Shown here piece after piece: positions 15,397-23,715 of a stretch of DNA of 64,000 bases. The stretch is from positions 2,947,001 through 3,011,000 of the forward strand of contig NZ_CP141595.1 of NCBI RefSeq assembly GCF_035590735.1. Direction: 5' to 3'. The stretch's first letter is position 1. Each line of letters starts with the position of its first letter. A model generated the notes under the pieces. It saw only the letters and a program-made list of their open reading frames with translations, was not told the DNA's origin and made no database searches. Origin of the DNA: Rossellomorea aquimaris (lineage in GTDB: Bacteria; Bacillota; Bacilli; Bacillales; Bacillaceae_B). Position numbers and translations under genes: made by a program.

Positions 15397-15759
15397 TTAA
15401 TCAACCTCCTTGCTACAAACGGTTCATTCGTATGTAACAAATTCATGTAATGTATTATTGGTAAAATTAGGTAATCCCAGACATGCAACCTTGACCTATC
15501 TTAATACTTTTTTTACAAAACGTCAAACTCCATTTCACATTGATCATGTACAATAAATATTTAAGTCTTATTCTCTTACCCATACTATTAGACGATTGAA
15601 ACCGTTGAAAGTTTCAAAATAACTATATTTTTTAAAAACGGTTCCATCGTCCCTGGGTCATAAAGACTAGTTGTGATCTTTAATAGAATCAAAGAAAAAA
15701 GAACCCTCCTTTACAGGAAAGCTCTTTCTCCAATAAATATTAATATGCGACTTATTTCT
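15397..15759. promoter_or_regulatory. Region between glcK and the LtaS gene
   Basis: 363 nt with no credible gene. It should hold the LtaS gene promoter (AT-rich, no clear hexamer pair) and, at 15700-15727, an imperfect stem (AGAACCCTCC with GGAAAGCTCTT) followed on the minus strand by T-rich sequence that likely ends the yqgQ-glcK transcript. Confidence 0.5.
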
Positions 15760-16728
15760 TCAGATCTTATTCTTTACTAACCAGGCTGCACCGATCACAC
15801 CGGCGTCATTTCCAAGTGTAGCAATGCTCAAGTTTGTTGAAGTACGGACGGTAGAGAATGAAAATTGCTTGAAATATTTCACGACCGGGGTTAATAAGCT
15901 CTCACCCGCTTTGGATACTCCTCCACCAATGACAATCTTTTCAGGATTCAGTGCATTCCCTAAATTTGCGAGGGACAAGCCTAAATAGAAGGATAATTGA
16001 TCAATGACTTCAAGGGCAAGTTCATCATGTTCTCTGGCTGCATCAAAAATATCCTTTGCACTGACTGTTCCATGGGACTCTCTTATTCCACGCAGGACAG
16101 ACGTTTTCGTGGTCGCATCCAGTTTTTTATTTGCAAGACGAACGACTCCAGTCGCAGAAGCAACCGTTTCCAAACAACCTGTCTTTCCACAGTTACACTG
16201 GAATCCACCTTCAGGAACAACGGTAATATGGCCGATTTCCCCACCTGCACCTTTCACCCCGTGCACGATATCACCATTGGTTATCACTCCCCCACCAACA
16301 CCTGTTCCAAGTGTGACACAGACGATATCCTTTGCCCCGTCTCCTGCACCTTTCCACATTTCACCCAGTGCTGCGCAGTTTGCATCATTATCAATAACGG
16401 CTGATAAACCTGTTTCCATTTCAAGTAAATCTTTTAACGGCGTATTTTTGTCCCAGCCTAAATTAACGGCTTCGTAGATAATCCCTTTCGCCATATCGAC
16501 AGGTCCCGGAGCACCCATTCCGATTCCGACCAGTTTATCTTTTGATTGATCTAAATCTTCAAGCTTCTTATCAATCGCTTTAGCAATATCTACAATAATA
16601 TTTTTACCATTCTCTGATTTATCAGTAGGGATTTCCCATTTATGTAAAAGCTCACCGTACTTATTCAAGAACGCGATTTTTGTCGTCGTTCCTCCTAAAT
16701 CTACACCAACCAACCATTTTTCTGTCAT
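15760..16728 (-). CDS. glcK: ROK-family glucokinase
   Basis: 322 residues. The ATP site is [15 protein letters not shown] at the N-terminus, the catalytic Asp is in [12 protein letters not shown], and the ROK zinc motif [10 protein letters not shown] is complete. It phosphorylates free cytosolic glucose to glucose-6-phosphate, as B. subtilis GlcK does. The ATG at 16728 is preferred over a GTG at 16737 because AGGTGAT sits just before it and the GTG overlaps the site. It starts 5 nt after the yqgQ stop, as in B. subtilis, so the two form an operon. Confidence 0.95.
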   Translation of the reverse strand: MTEKWLVGVDLGGTTTKIAFLNKYGELLHKWEIPTDKSENGKNIIVDIAKAIDKKLEDLDQSKDKLVGIGMGAPGPVDMAKGIIYEAVNLGWDKNTPLKDLLEMETGLSAVIDNDANCAALGEMWKGAGDGAKDIVCVTLGTGVGGGVITNGDIVHGVKGAGGEIGHITVVPEGGFQCNCGKTGCLETVASATGVVRLANKKLDATTKTSVLRGIRESHGTVSAKDIFDAAREHDELALEVIDQLSFYLGLSLANLGNALNPEKIVIGGGVSKAGESLLTPVVKYFKQFSFSTVRTSTNLSIATLGNDAGVIGAAWLVKNKI

Positions 16729-16733
16729 CTTTA

Positions 16734-16940
16734 TCACCTGTCCTGTTTTTCTTTTTCAATTTCAATTTCATGTCGCAATAAAAACAAAGCTGTTTGAAAA
16801 TCCCGCGTTTCGATCAGCTGGGATTGATAAAGTTCTATTAGTTCGCCTTCCATTAGTTGCAGGTCAGAAAGACGATGCCCAACATAGATAATGGTTCCAT
16901 AACTTTTTAATAACTGTTGGATATCATAAATCGTTTTCAT
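16734..16940 (-). CDS. yqgQ: YqgQ family protein (DUF910)
   Basis: 68 residues starting [21 protein letters not shown], then helical segments ending in a charged tail. It is the small helical YqgQ family, thought to bind nucleic acid from its structure but without a proven role. The start at 16940 was chosen over an ATG at 16964 because AGGGTG lies 6 nt upstream and the family starts here. Co-transcribed with glcK. Confidence 0.85.
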   Translation of the reverse strand: MKTIYDIQQLLKSYGTIIYVGHRLSDLQLMEGELIELYQSQLIETRDFQTALFLLRHEIEIEKEKQDR

Positions 16941-17059
16941 ATCATACACCCTGCTTTCTATCATTCACATTAAAGTATAAGTGAAAACCCCTATCTTCTC
17001 AATACGCAGCTATCAAATATCCATTATAGGTTCTTTCACGAAGATTGTTTTATAAGAAG

Positions 17060-17377
17060 TCTCTTTTCGTAAAGGCTGTTGCTGTCTTAGAAAAGAAAGT
17101 AATAGTTGATTTCCGCGGGGCTGGCGGTGAGCCTCCGGGGTCTCACCTGTCCAGCTCCGGCGGCTAGCCCCTCGAGGTCATAAGCTAAATGGTCCATGAA
17201 GGCAAAGTACGCCTTCCCGGCCCATTTAGCTTATGCTTGTCGGGGCTGAGCAAGCCGCCTCCGCTTTTCGGACTGTCCAGCTATTCCCACAGGAGTCGAG
17301 CATCCTTCCGCTCCAATCAACTTTCTAAGCATGTATCCTTAAAAAATCCAGTAAAAACAAGAACTTTAGCAAACAAC
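17060..17377 (-). repeat. Dispersed palindromic repeat, family A, with a second element nested inside
   Basis: The outer sequence (17060-17156 and 17273-17377) matches, in opposite orientation, the element at 55539-55834, including CTCTTTTCGTAAAG, AAAGTAATAGTTGATTTCCG, GGTGAGCCTCC, AGTCGAGC and GCATGTATCCTTAA. The inner 17152-17268 part is a long hairpin with the same left arm as the tandem copies at 6841-7127. The inner part is bounded by the 10-bp direct repeat CTGTCCAGCT at 17147-17156 and 17273-17282. No open frame here looks real. Confidence 0.85.
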
Positions 17378-17616
17378 TTGAAGTGGTTAAAGGAAAATAT
17401 CCCAATTGAGGAAGAGCTTTTTTAATTAGTTGGTTAATGACAACTCCCCCTCACCATCGTAAAAAGATTTTTCGTTATAGAGTTAATAGTGACAATAACA
17501 AAAATAGTGAGTCAGAATGTAGTACAGAGTGGATTGTAGCGGAAAGGAACGGTCAACATTTTGTTCGAAATTCACTTATCGAGGACACAAATTATGAAAA
17601 GAGCCTTTCTAAAAAC
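17378..17616. repeat. Gene-free stretch with degenerate pieces of repeat family B
   Basis: CCCCTCACCATC at 17448-17459 matches the end of the family B hairpins at 48200 and 55343, AGCGGAAAGGAACGGTC near 17537-17553 recurs on the minus strand near 48050, and GAAAAGAGCC at 17596-17605 matches the family A end at 55825. I read it as a decayed repeat copy. Two short frames here have no ribosome binding site and look fortuitous. Confidence 0.5.
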
Positions 17617-17657
17617 AAAAAAAGACTTCCTTAATGGAATATTCAATAAGGAAATCT
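17617..17657 (-). terminator. Rho-independent terminator after the SpoVAF-like gene
   Basis: AGATTTCCTTA pairs with TAAGGAAGTCT, followed by a T-run on the minus strand. Confidence 0.8.
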
Positions 17658-17669
17658 CTTCAACTAATA

Positions 17670-19130
17670 TTAACGATCTGGATCTTTCGGGTGCAGGAAT
17701 CGCGGTCGTCTGTTTTTCAACGGCATAGGCGAACGCAGGAATACGTCCCGGAATGCTCTCAAATTAAACGGAATAAATGGCCACATATACGGAATGTCAA
17801 AGGAATTCATTCTTGAAAGCATGATAATCCATAGCAGGATACCCACAACAAATCCGTACACTCCGAATAATGCAGTGCAGATCAATAAGAAAATCCTGAC
17901 CAACCGGTTGGCTAAGCTCATCTCATAGCTTGGCGTTGCAAAGGTACCGATTGCTGCAATGGCGAGGTAAAGGATGACTTCGTTAATTAAGAGACCTACT
18001 TCCACCGCCACCTGTCCAATCATTAACGCAGCAACGAGACCAAGGGCCGTAGCTAACGAAGAAGGGGTATGAATGGCTGCCATCCTTAGAATATCGATTC
18101 CGACTTCAATGATTAAAAATTGAAGGAATAATGGTACTTCCCCTACATCATTTGGCCCCACATAACTCATTGCTTCCGGCAATAGCTCGGGATGAATGGC
18201 AAATAAATAATAAAACGGCAGTAAGAAAATCGAACACCACACAGCGATAAATCTGACAAAACGCAAGTAGGCTCCAACCGAGGGCTTGTTCCTATATTCT
18301 TCTGCATGCTGGAGGTGATGCCAAAAAGTTGTCGGTGTAATCAAGACACTAGGTGAGCCGTCCACCATAATTATGACGTGTCCTTCATATAAGTGTGCCG
18401 CAGCTGTATCCGGCCTTTCCGTATACCGGACCATGGGATATGGATTCCAGTGGCGCCCGGCAATAAACTCTTCCAGTGTCTTCTCTCCCATGGGAAGACC
18501 ATCAGTGTCGATCTTAGATAGGGAATCTTTGATTTTATGGACTAAATTTGGATCGGCAATGTCTTCTATATAGCTGACGACTATATCGGTTTTGGATCTT
18601 CTCCCAATTTGCATATATTCCATTCGAAGCGAAGGATCGCGAACTCTCCTTCTTGTCAAAGCTGTATTAAACACTATCGTCTCGACATACCCGTCCCTTG
18701 AACCTCTCACCACTCTTTCGATATCGGGTTCCTGAGGTCCTCTGACTGGATACGTTCTTGCATCAATCATAATGACCTTGTCAATACCATCCACCACAAG
18801 GGCTGTCGGACCTGCCAATACTAAATCAATCACTTGGTTCAGATCATCCACTTGCTCGATCTCTATGTAAGGAATGTACGTCTTCAATAATTTTTCTAAC
18901 GTATCTTCTTCTAATTGTTCAGGACTAAGTCCTGACAAGAGCTTCATCAGATAATGCATAATATCATCTTTAACAAAGCCATCCACTAAAAACATCGCCA
19001 TTTTTCTCTCAGCATACTCCAAATCCAATTGAATGACATCAAAGCTTTTGTCTACTGCTAAGGTATCCCTTAGATAATTGGTGTTTTCTTCAATCTGAGT
19101 AGAGACAGGCTTTTTCTTTTGATTTGTCAT
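17670..19130 (-). CDS. SpoVAF / GerA-family spore germination protein
   Basis: 486 residues of the GerA A-subunit family. The hydrophilic N-terminal half includes QIEENTNYLRDTL, VDKSFDVIQLD and FLVDGFVKDD, close to SpoVAF, followed by hydrophobic segments between about 290 and 440 (FIAVWCSIFLLPFYYLF, LGLVAALMIGQVAVEVGL, LVRIFLLICTALFGVYGFVVG) and a basic tail. SpoVAF-type proteins sit in the spore inner membrane and help ion release and the spread of the germination signal. It stands alone, not within a spoVA operon, so it may be a relocated spoVAF or a paralogue. GTGA-rich leader GGGAGTGAAGG gives the start. Confidence 0.85.
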   Translation of the reverse strand: MTNQKKKPVSTQIEENTNYLRDTLAVDKSFDVIQLDLEYAERKMAMFLVDGFVKDDIMHYLMKLLSGLSPEQLEEDTLEKLLKTYIPYIEIEQVDDLNQVIDLVLAGPTALVVDGIDKVIMIDARTYPVRGPQEPDIERVVRGSRDGYVETIVFNTALTRRRVRDPSLRMEYMQIGRRSKTDIVVSYIEDIADPNLVHKIKDSLSKIDTDGLPMGEKTLEEFIAGRHWNPYPMVRYTERPDTAAAHLYEGHVIIMVDGSPSVLITPTTFWHHLQHAEEYRNKPSVGAYLRFVRFIAVWCSIFLLPFYYLFAIHPELLPEAMSYVGPNDVGEVPLFLQFLIIEVGIDILRMAAIHTPSSLATALGLVAALMIGQVAVEVGLLINEVILYLAIAAIGTFATPSYEMSLANRLVRIFLLICTALFGVYGFVVGILLWIIMLSRMNSFDIPYMWPFIPFNLRAFRDVFLRSPMPLKNRRPRFLHPKDPDR

Positions 19131-19209
19131 TAGCCTTCACTCCCAATAACTTTACATGAATTTCCATCTTTACCATCCTAGACAAAGCAACTAGAAAACA
19201 TACATCCTA

Positions 19210-19238
19210 TCATATTGATATCATGCGCTTCATACTAT
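19210..19238 (+). promoter_or_regulatory. Sigma-E-like promoter
   Basis: TCATATT at 19210-19216 fits the -35 consensus KMATATT fully, a 14-nt spacer follows, and CATACTAT at 19231-19238 matches CATACAHT in 7 of 8 positions. The start codon of the next gene is 34 nt downstream. This predicts mother-cell expression during sporulation. Confidence 0.65.
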
Positions 19239-19271
19239 TTACTAAATGGACATACTACTGGAGTGAACGAA

Positions 19272-20150
19272 ATGAAACAAAGACTAAAAGAAGCCATGCC
19301 CTTTCTTGTCATCATGTGCATTGTTGCTCTTGGGATTCAATTTGTTTACCAGCCCCAAACGGAGGAAAGCATTATTTTTTTCCCTATAAATGAACATGTT
19401 TCCTATGAATCTGCCACTACCATTCTGATGCTTCAACCCGAGAAGAAAAATGATCATTATGAGGTGAACTGGAAGGTATCTTCAAAGCTTGATACACCTG
19501 CCTATTTACGTCAGGATGTAGGCTTTTTATTTATGAACGGGAGACTAAAAGGGCTCATGAACGAATGGGAAAAGGACACCGATCAAATTGTTGAGGAATC
19601 GACCATAAAGGGAAAAGAAAGCAGTCTCCTTCAAGCTGTGTCTTTCCACTATTCTGAAATTCATGAAACGGAAACAGATTTCACGAGTGCTCAGAAAATG
19701 TCTGAAGATACATTGTATGTGATTGATTCGAATTTCAGCCCTTTAAATGCCTTCCGACAACCTGGTACAGATGCAGAAAAAGAATGGAAGAAAATACTGG
19801 ACAAAGTGACTTCTCAACAGCTTGATTATCTATGGGAAAAGGCAATCGCATCCTTGCAAATCCCTATGGAAAACTATACTTCCTTTCCATTAACTCAACT
19901 CCCTAAATTTGAAAATCAACCTTTGGAAGGGTTCACCGAGCAAGAATGGGAACGTGTAATAGGAAACCTGTGGGAAGGACTTTATAAAAACTATTATTTA
20001 GGAATTAAAAAAGAGGACGGCTCTGTCATTGAGTCAATAGACAGTGCCATCCCACTTATTTTAGTGAAAAAAGATCGAAAGGAAGTTCTCGTGTTACTGA
20101 TTGATAAAACCGGAGAAGCTTCTTTACTTAAACAAAAGATTTCCATTTAA
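19272..20150 (+). CDS. Membrane-anchored protein of unknown function
   Basis: 292 residues: a short basic N-terminus, one hydrophobic helix (AMPFLVIMCIVALGIQFVY, about 8-26) and a large, mostly polar extracytoplasmic domain. I do not recognise a family. GGAGTGAAC precedes the ATG at 19272; a longer frame starts at 19215 but would overlap the -10 region. The sigma-E-like promoter, and the divergent SpoVAF-like gene, suggest a sporulation or spore-envelope role. The 3' end overlaps the convergent gluP by 4 nt. Confidence 0.75.
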   Translation: MKQRLKEAMPFLVIMCIVALGIQFVYQPQTEESIIFFPINEHVSYESATTILMLQPEKKNDHYEVNWKVSSKLDTPAYLRQDVGFLFMNGRLKGLMNEWEKDTDQIVEESTIKGKESSLLQAVSFHYSEIHETETDFTSAQKMSEDTLYVIDSNFSPLNAFRQPGTDAEKEWKKILDKVTSQQLDYLWEKAIASLQIPMENYTSFPLTQLPKFENQPLEGFTEQEWERVIGNLWEGLYKNYYLGIKKEDGSVIESIDSAIPLILVKKDRKEVLVLLIDKTGEASLLKQKISI

Positions 20151-21679
20151 GTATTCTCCTGTAACTCTTTATAAAGTTTTTCATAATTTTCATCCTGCCT
20201 ATTTAATTCATAGGCTTTTTTTGCATGAACAAGAGCTTCCTTTCTGTCACCTGAGTCGATCAGGATTAACGCAAGATTGTAGTGAGCTTCATGAAACTCA
20301 CTATTTTCCTGGATTGCAGCTCTCAAATGATCTTTCGCTTGTGCTAATTTGTTCATCTTGATTTCAGCGTATGATAAGTAGAAATATGTCTGTGAATTTG
20401 GTGTGCCTTCTTCAACCACCGGGACAAGAATATTTTCCGCTTCCTCCCACTGTTGATTGGAAATCTTTTCTTGAGCTACGCCATTCACAGTGTTAACATC
20501 CCAAGAGGTTGGATCTCCACCAATCCCCCTCGACACAAGAACTCCAACAAGCAGGAGACTTCCCGTCAGAAATAACAATTGACGCAGTGGTCGGTGAGTA
20601 TTCGGCAAGCTGACAATTCCTGCTGCCAAAAAACCTCCGACTAGTCCACCGATATGACCTGCATTATCAATTCCCGGGATGGTAAACCCCAGGACCAAGT
20701 TCAACAGGATCACAGCAATAATATTGGTCCCAATCGTTCTAAAGAAAATCTTCGGATATAGTACGCCGAAATACAGCAGTGCACCGAAACAGCCGAAAAT
20801 TGCGCCACTGGCTCCAGCAGAAAGATTGGATGTAAAAAGGAAGCTGGCTAGAGATCCCGTGATTCCTGATATCATATAAATGAAAATGAACCGTATTCTC
20901 CCAAACATTTTCTCCACTGCCGTTCCCAAATAAAATAGGGCCAGTGTGTTCATGAGTAAATGCAGTATTCCGATATGCAGAAAGATCGGGGTTACAAGGC
21001 GCCACCACTCTCCTTCAATCATGAGGGGATTGTACTTAGCACCGAACTCAATCAGAGTTTGTGGATCCTTGCTTCCACCATTTAGTTCAAGAATAATGAA
21101 CATGATCAATTGGAGTGCAATGAAGAAATATGTAAAGAAAGGCTTTCCTTTTTCAAACAGCTGCCTTTCCTTTTGTATCTGTTTGGATGAAGAAGTCATG
21201 GTCATGCTTTTTATCCACTCTACATTGGCATCCAGTACTTCCGGGGGAAGTTCCCATTCCCCTTCATTGAAAAAAGGGTCATTCTTTAGCGTTTCGACAC
21301 TCTGCTCACCATGAAGGAGAAGTGGCTGAACGGACGTTTTTTGATTGTTCAGGGACTCCTGAAATAAATCCGGATCTGCATCTACAGGTGGATAAGTGGA
21401 GACATAGATATTCTTCATTTGAAGCTGCCTTTTTCCAAGGGATTTTCTGATTTTTTCCCCATTCACCGAGGTCAATTCCATATCCCGCTTGACCCAGCTT
21501 CCCCAATCCAGATCTTTCCGGACCATGCGAATGACGTTTGCTTCTTTCTTCCCGGTATTCTCAAGCCATAATTCATCCTGATTGGGTGAGAGATTTAGAA
21601 TTCGATAGTGTTTATCTTCAACCAAATGGTAAGCTATCTTCCAAAACAAATAATGATAACGTAAATCCACATCATCCAC
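20147..21679 (-). CDS. gluP: Rhomboid intramembrane protease GluP with TPR tail
   Basis: 510 residues. A soluble N-terminal domain (about 1-175) is followed by a rhomboid core with the catalytic Ser291 in GASGAIFG and His342 in AGHIGG, and after about residue 395 by TPR-like repeats (WEEAENILVPVVEEG, NKLAQAKDHLRAAIQENSEFHEAHYNLALI). This is the layout of B. subtilis YqgP/GluP, which cleaves membrane proteins, including the magnesium transporter MgtE, together with FtsH. Both catalytic residues are intact. Confidence 0.95.
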   Translation of the reverse strand: MDDVDLRYHYLFWKIAYHLVEDKHYRILNLSPNQDELWLENTGKKEANVIRMVRKDLDWGSWVKRDMELTSVNGEKIRKSLGKRQLQMKNIYVSTYPPVDADPDLFQESLNNQKTSVQPLLLHGEQSVETLKNDPFFNEGEWELPPEVLDANVEWIKSMTMTSSSKQIQKERQLFEKGKPFFTYFFIALQLIMFIILELNGGSKDPQTLIEFGAKYNPLMIEGEWWRLVTPIFLHIGILHLLMNTLALFYLGTAVEKMFGRIRFIFIYMISGITGSLASFLFTSNLSAGASGAIFGCFGALLYFGVLYPKIFFRTIGTNIIAVILLNLVLGFTIPGIDNAGHIGGLVGGFLAAGIVSLPNTHRPLRQLLFLTGSLLLVGVLVSRGIGGDPTSWDVNTVNGVAQEKISNQQWEEAENILVPVVEEGTPNSQTYFYLSYAEIKMNKLAQAKDHLRAAIQENSEFHEAHYNLALILIDSGDRKEALVHAKKAYELNRQDENYEKLYKELQENT

Positions 21680-21746
21680 TACTTTCTTTTTTTAAGAAAT
21701 CCTATTCTTCCCCTACTATACCGAACCTTTTCTTAAACTGTAAAAC

Positions 21747-21787
21747 AAAAAGACTGTAAGAGAGATTTTCCCCCTTACAGTCTTTTT
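21747..21787. terminator. Terminator between yqgO-like gene and gluP
   Basis: AAAAAGACTGTAAG and CTTACAGTCTTTTT form a 14-bp stem around a 13-nt loop, with a T-run on both strands. Confidence 0.85.
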
Positions 21788-21792
21788 CACTG

Positions 21793-21972
21793 TTATCCTC
21801 TGAATGCACCTTGAATGAATTTAGAGCGGATACCAGGTATCCCCATCGCTGCTTTCACAGCAAATTTTCTAATGAGAAAGTTCCCAAGAAGTACATTTAA
21901 CAGTCGATATCGATTTGGAATCAGAAAGAGAACCAAACCGCCCAGCACTAACCATTTTGTCCATCCGTTCAT
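21793..21972 (-). CDS. yqgO: Small membrane protein, probably YqgO
   Basis: 59 residues starting MNGWTKWLVLGGLVLFLIPNRYRLLN: one N-terminal hydrophobic helix, then a basic amphipathic part ending KFIQGAFRG. AGGAGGGATC lies 3-8 nt before the ATG. The gene is too short for usual ORF cut-offs but has a good site and a terminator behind it. It lies between yqgN and gluP, where B. subtilis carries yqgO. Function unknown. Confidence 0.75.
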   Translation of the reverse strand: MNGWTKWLVLGGLVLFLIPNRYRLLNVLLGNFLIRKFAVKAAMGIPGIRSKFIQGAFRG

Positions 21973-22058
21973 GATGATCCCTCCTGCTAGTAGTTTGGAT
22001 CATTATAGAGAAGCTTATCCCACTAAATTACAAGGAAGCGAAACTTTCTTTCGTTACG

Positions 22059-22841
22059 TCAATAGAATATGAGCATAAGTACTCCTGCCAAAAGACTTGA
22101 TAGAGCATTCACTGTCTCATTGTTCATGAGAGGAAGCCCTTTCGTTCTTTCTGTGTGATGTTCACAATGAACGGATGACTCTGTTCGAAGATCACAGACC
22201 GGACACCGGTACTCCAACTGAATGAATGCACCTAGCACTGTATCCAGGATGTTGCCTAAAAACCCGGAAAGGAGAAGGAGTAAGAAGATAGATACATCCA
22301 TGACATTCAACAAAATCAATGAGGCCAGTGAGATAAGGGCAGATCCAAAGAAAGCCGCTACCGTACCGATGATGGAAACAGCACCCGATGTGCCTTTGGG
22401 AACTCTCCTGAAAGTTCTTATAGAAAACGGCATTTTATGACTGAGAGGTCCGATTTCTGATGCCCATGTATCAGCGTTTGCCCCAGCGATCGACGCAATG
22501 AAGGCAAATGTCCAGACTTCGTTTCCCGTCACACTGAATAGTATGGCAAATAGGGCTGCAGGACCTCCGTTCGCCAACACTTGCTGCCAGTCCCTGATGG
22601 ACGTTTTCGCTAAGCGCTCCTCGATCCCTATCTTGCTTTTCTTAAAAAGGCGTGACCATATGCTTGATGACAAGAAGAAGGTGCCTAATATAAACAGCCC
22701 CTCAAACCCATATGAAGAGCCAATAGCCAGGCCGATCATTATGGCCATTACAGCGCCAGAGAGACTTAAATTACTTGTTTTCCACCCTGCAATGGAGATA
22801 GAGAAAATAAAAAAGAGAAGAAAGAAATACTCATTTATCAC
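22059..22841 (-). CDS. DUF92 family membrane protein (phytol-kinase-like)
   Basis: 260 residues and six or more hydrophobic helices, with the family region ANADTWASEIGPLSHK (about 120-135) and PKGTSGAVSIIGT. DUF92 (TIGR00297) includes plant VTE6, a phytyl-phosphate kinase; bacterial members are uncharacterised. The loop near 212-235 carries CPVC and CEHH, which could bind metal. It overlaps yqgN by 11 nt and is probably translated from the same message. Confidence 0.85.
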   Translation of the reverse strand: MINEYFFLLFFIFSISIAGWKTSNLSLSGAVMAIMIGLAIGSSYGFEGLFILGTFFLSSSIWSRLFKKSKIGIEERLAKTSIRDWQQVLANGGPAALFAILFSVTGNEVWTFAFIASIAGANADTWASEIGPLSHKMPFSIRTFRRVPKGTSGAVSIIGTVAAFFGSALISLASLILLNVMDVSIFLLLLLSGFLGNILDTVLGAFIQLEYRCPVCDLRTESSVHCEHHTERTKGLPLMNNETVNALSSLLAGVLMLIFY

Positions 22842-23397
22842 AATCGATTCGTCCCTTTTCCGTCAAGATCGTTCCAACCGGTATGTCGAAAGATTCGATT
22901 GGCAATGCAGCGACCATTTGCTCCACAAAGGCAAGGGACATCGTCAGACCCGGATAGCTTGAGAGTAACCTGTCATAATATCCCCCGCCAAACCCCAGTC
23001 GATAGCCCTTTTCTGTATAAGCCAAACCTGGAACGATCATCAATTCAATAGCGTCATTATGAACAACGGCCGACTTGTCGGGGGCTGGTTCATACAAATC
23101 AAAATAGGATTGTTCGAGCTGATGGAAATCATGAAGCTCATAGAAGACCAATTCACGGTTTTTTGGAAAACATTTCGGGACTACTACCGTTTTCCCTTCC
23201 TCCCAGCCCCGTTTGATAATATTCCACGTATTGACTTCCGGAGGCTTTGAAATGGTCACCGCAACAGTGTTGCTCTTTTTCCACTCAGGAGATTCAAAGA
23301 GTAATTGTTCTATTCTAAAACACTTTTGTTGAAACGATACATGATCGATTAATTTTAATGATTGAAGCTGAAGATTCCGTAGTTCTTTTTTAGACAT
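22831..23397 (-). CDS. yqgN: 5-formyltetrahydrofolate cyclo-ligase
   Basis: 188 residues of the MTHFS family. The phosphate/ATP loop GFGGGYYDRLL (about 139-149) is intact and VPKCFPKNRELVFYEL is the folate side. It converts 5-formyl-THF with ATP to 5,10-methenyl-THF, returning folate to the one-carbon pool. It is the first gene before the DUF92 gene and follows rpmGA in the opposite reading of the map; the neighbourhood is as in B. subtilis (rpmGA, yqgN, yqgO, yqgP). Confidence 0.93.
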   Translation of the reverse strand: MSKKELRNLQLQSLKLIDHVSFQQKCFRIEQLLFESPEWKKSNTVAVTISKPPEVNTWNIIKRGWEEGKTVVVPKCFPKNRELVFYELHDFHQLEQSYFDLYEPAPDKSAVVHNDAIELMIVPGLAYTEKGYRLGFGGGYYDRLLSSYPGLTMSLAFVEQMVAALPIESFDIPVGTILTEKGRIDCDK

Positions 23398-23478
23398 AAT
23401 ATCCCTCCATGCTTACTATACAGATATTATATTAATGGATTCTCTATGTAAATGCGATGTTGTAACAGTTATGAGCAT

Positions 23479-23510
23479 AAAAAAAAGCAGCGGATAAAAT
23501 CCGGCTGCTT
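23479..23510 (-). terminator. Rho-independent terminator of rpmGA
   Basis: On the minus strand AGCAGCCGGAT-TTT-ATCCGCTGCT is followed by T8. It overlaps the rpmGA stop codon. Confidence 0.85.
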
Positions 23511-23658
23511 ATTTCGTTTCGCGGTGAAGAGTCACACGCTTTAATTTCGGGCAATATTTTTTTAGCTCAAGACGGTCTGGGTTGTTACGCTTGTTCTTAG
23601 TTGTAATATAGTTACGCTCACCAGTTTCTGTGCAAGCTAAAGTAATGTTTACACGCAT
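23509..23658 (-). CDS. rpmGA: 50S ribosomal protein L33 (cysteine-poor form)
   Basis: 49 residues, [20 protein letters not shown] to LHRETK, the full length of bacterial L33. Zinc-binding L33 has two CXXC pairs; here only Cys9 and Cys36 remain (CTET and YCPK), so this is a zinc-independent or degenerate form like B. subtilis RpmGA. The gene lies upstream of yqgN as in B. subtilis. Good ribosome binding site GGAGGG. Confidence 0.93.
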   Translation of the reverse strand: MRVNITLACTETGERNYITTKNKRNNPDRLELKKYCPKLKRVTLHRETK

Positions 23659-23715
23659 TATTGTTTCCCTCCAAACATATACATCTTCTACTATTCATAC
23701 GACTTTTCTATAATA

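Noticed and set aside
16004..16477. 157-residue frame antisense to glcK, and similar long antisense frames over pst, comG and nptA-like genes
   Set aside because: They are shadows of strongly conserved genes, with no sites and biased Ser/Pro/Thr composition.
17189..17634. Short plus-strand open frames in and after the family A repeat
   Set aside because: They run through the palindromes, have no ribosome binding site and no protein-like composition.
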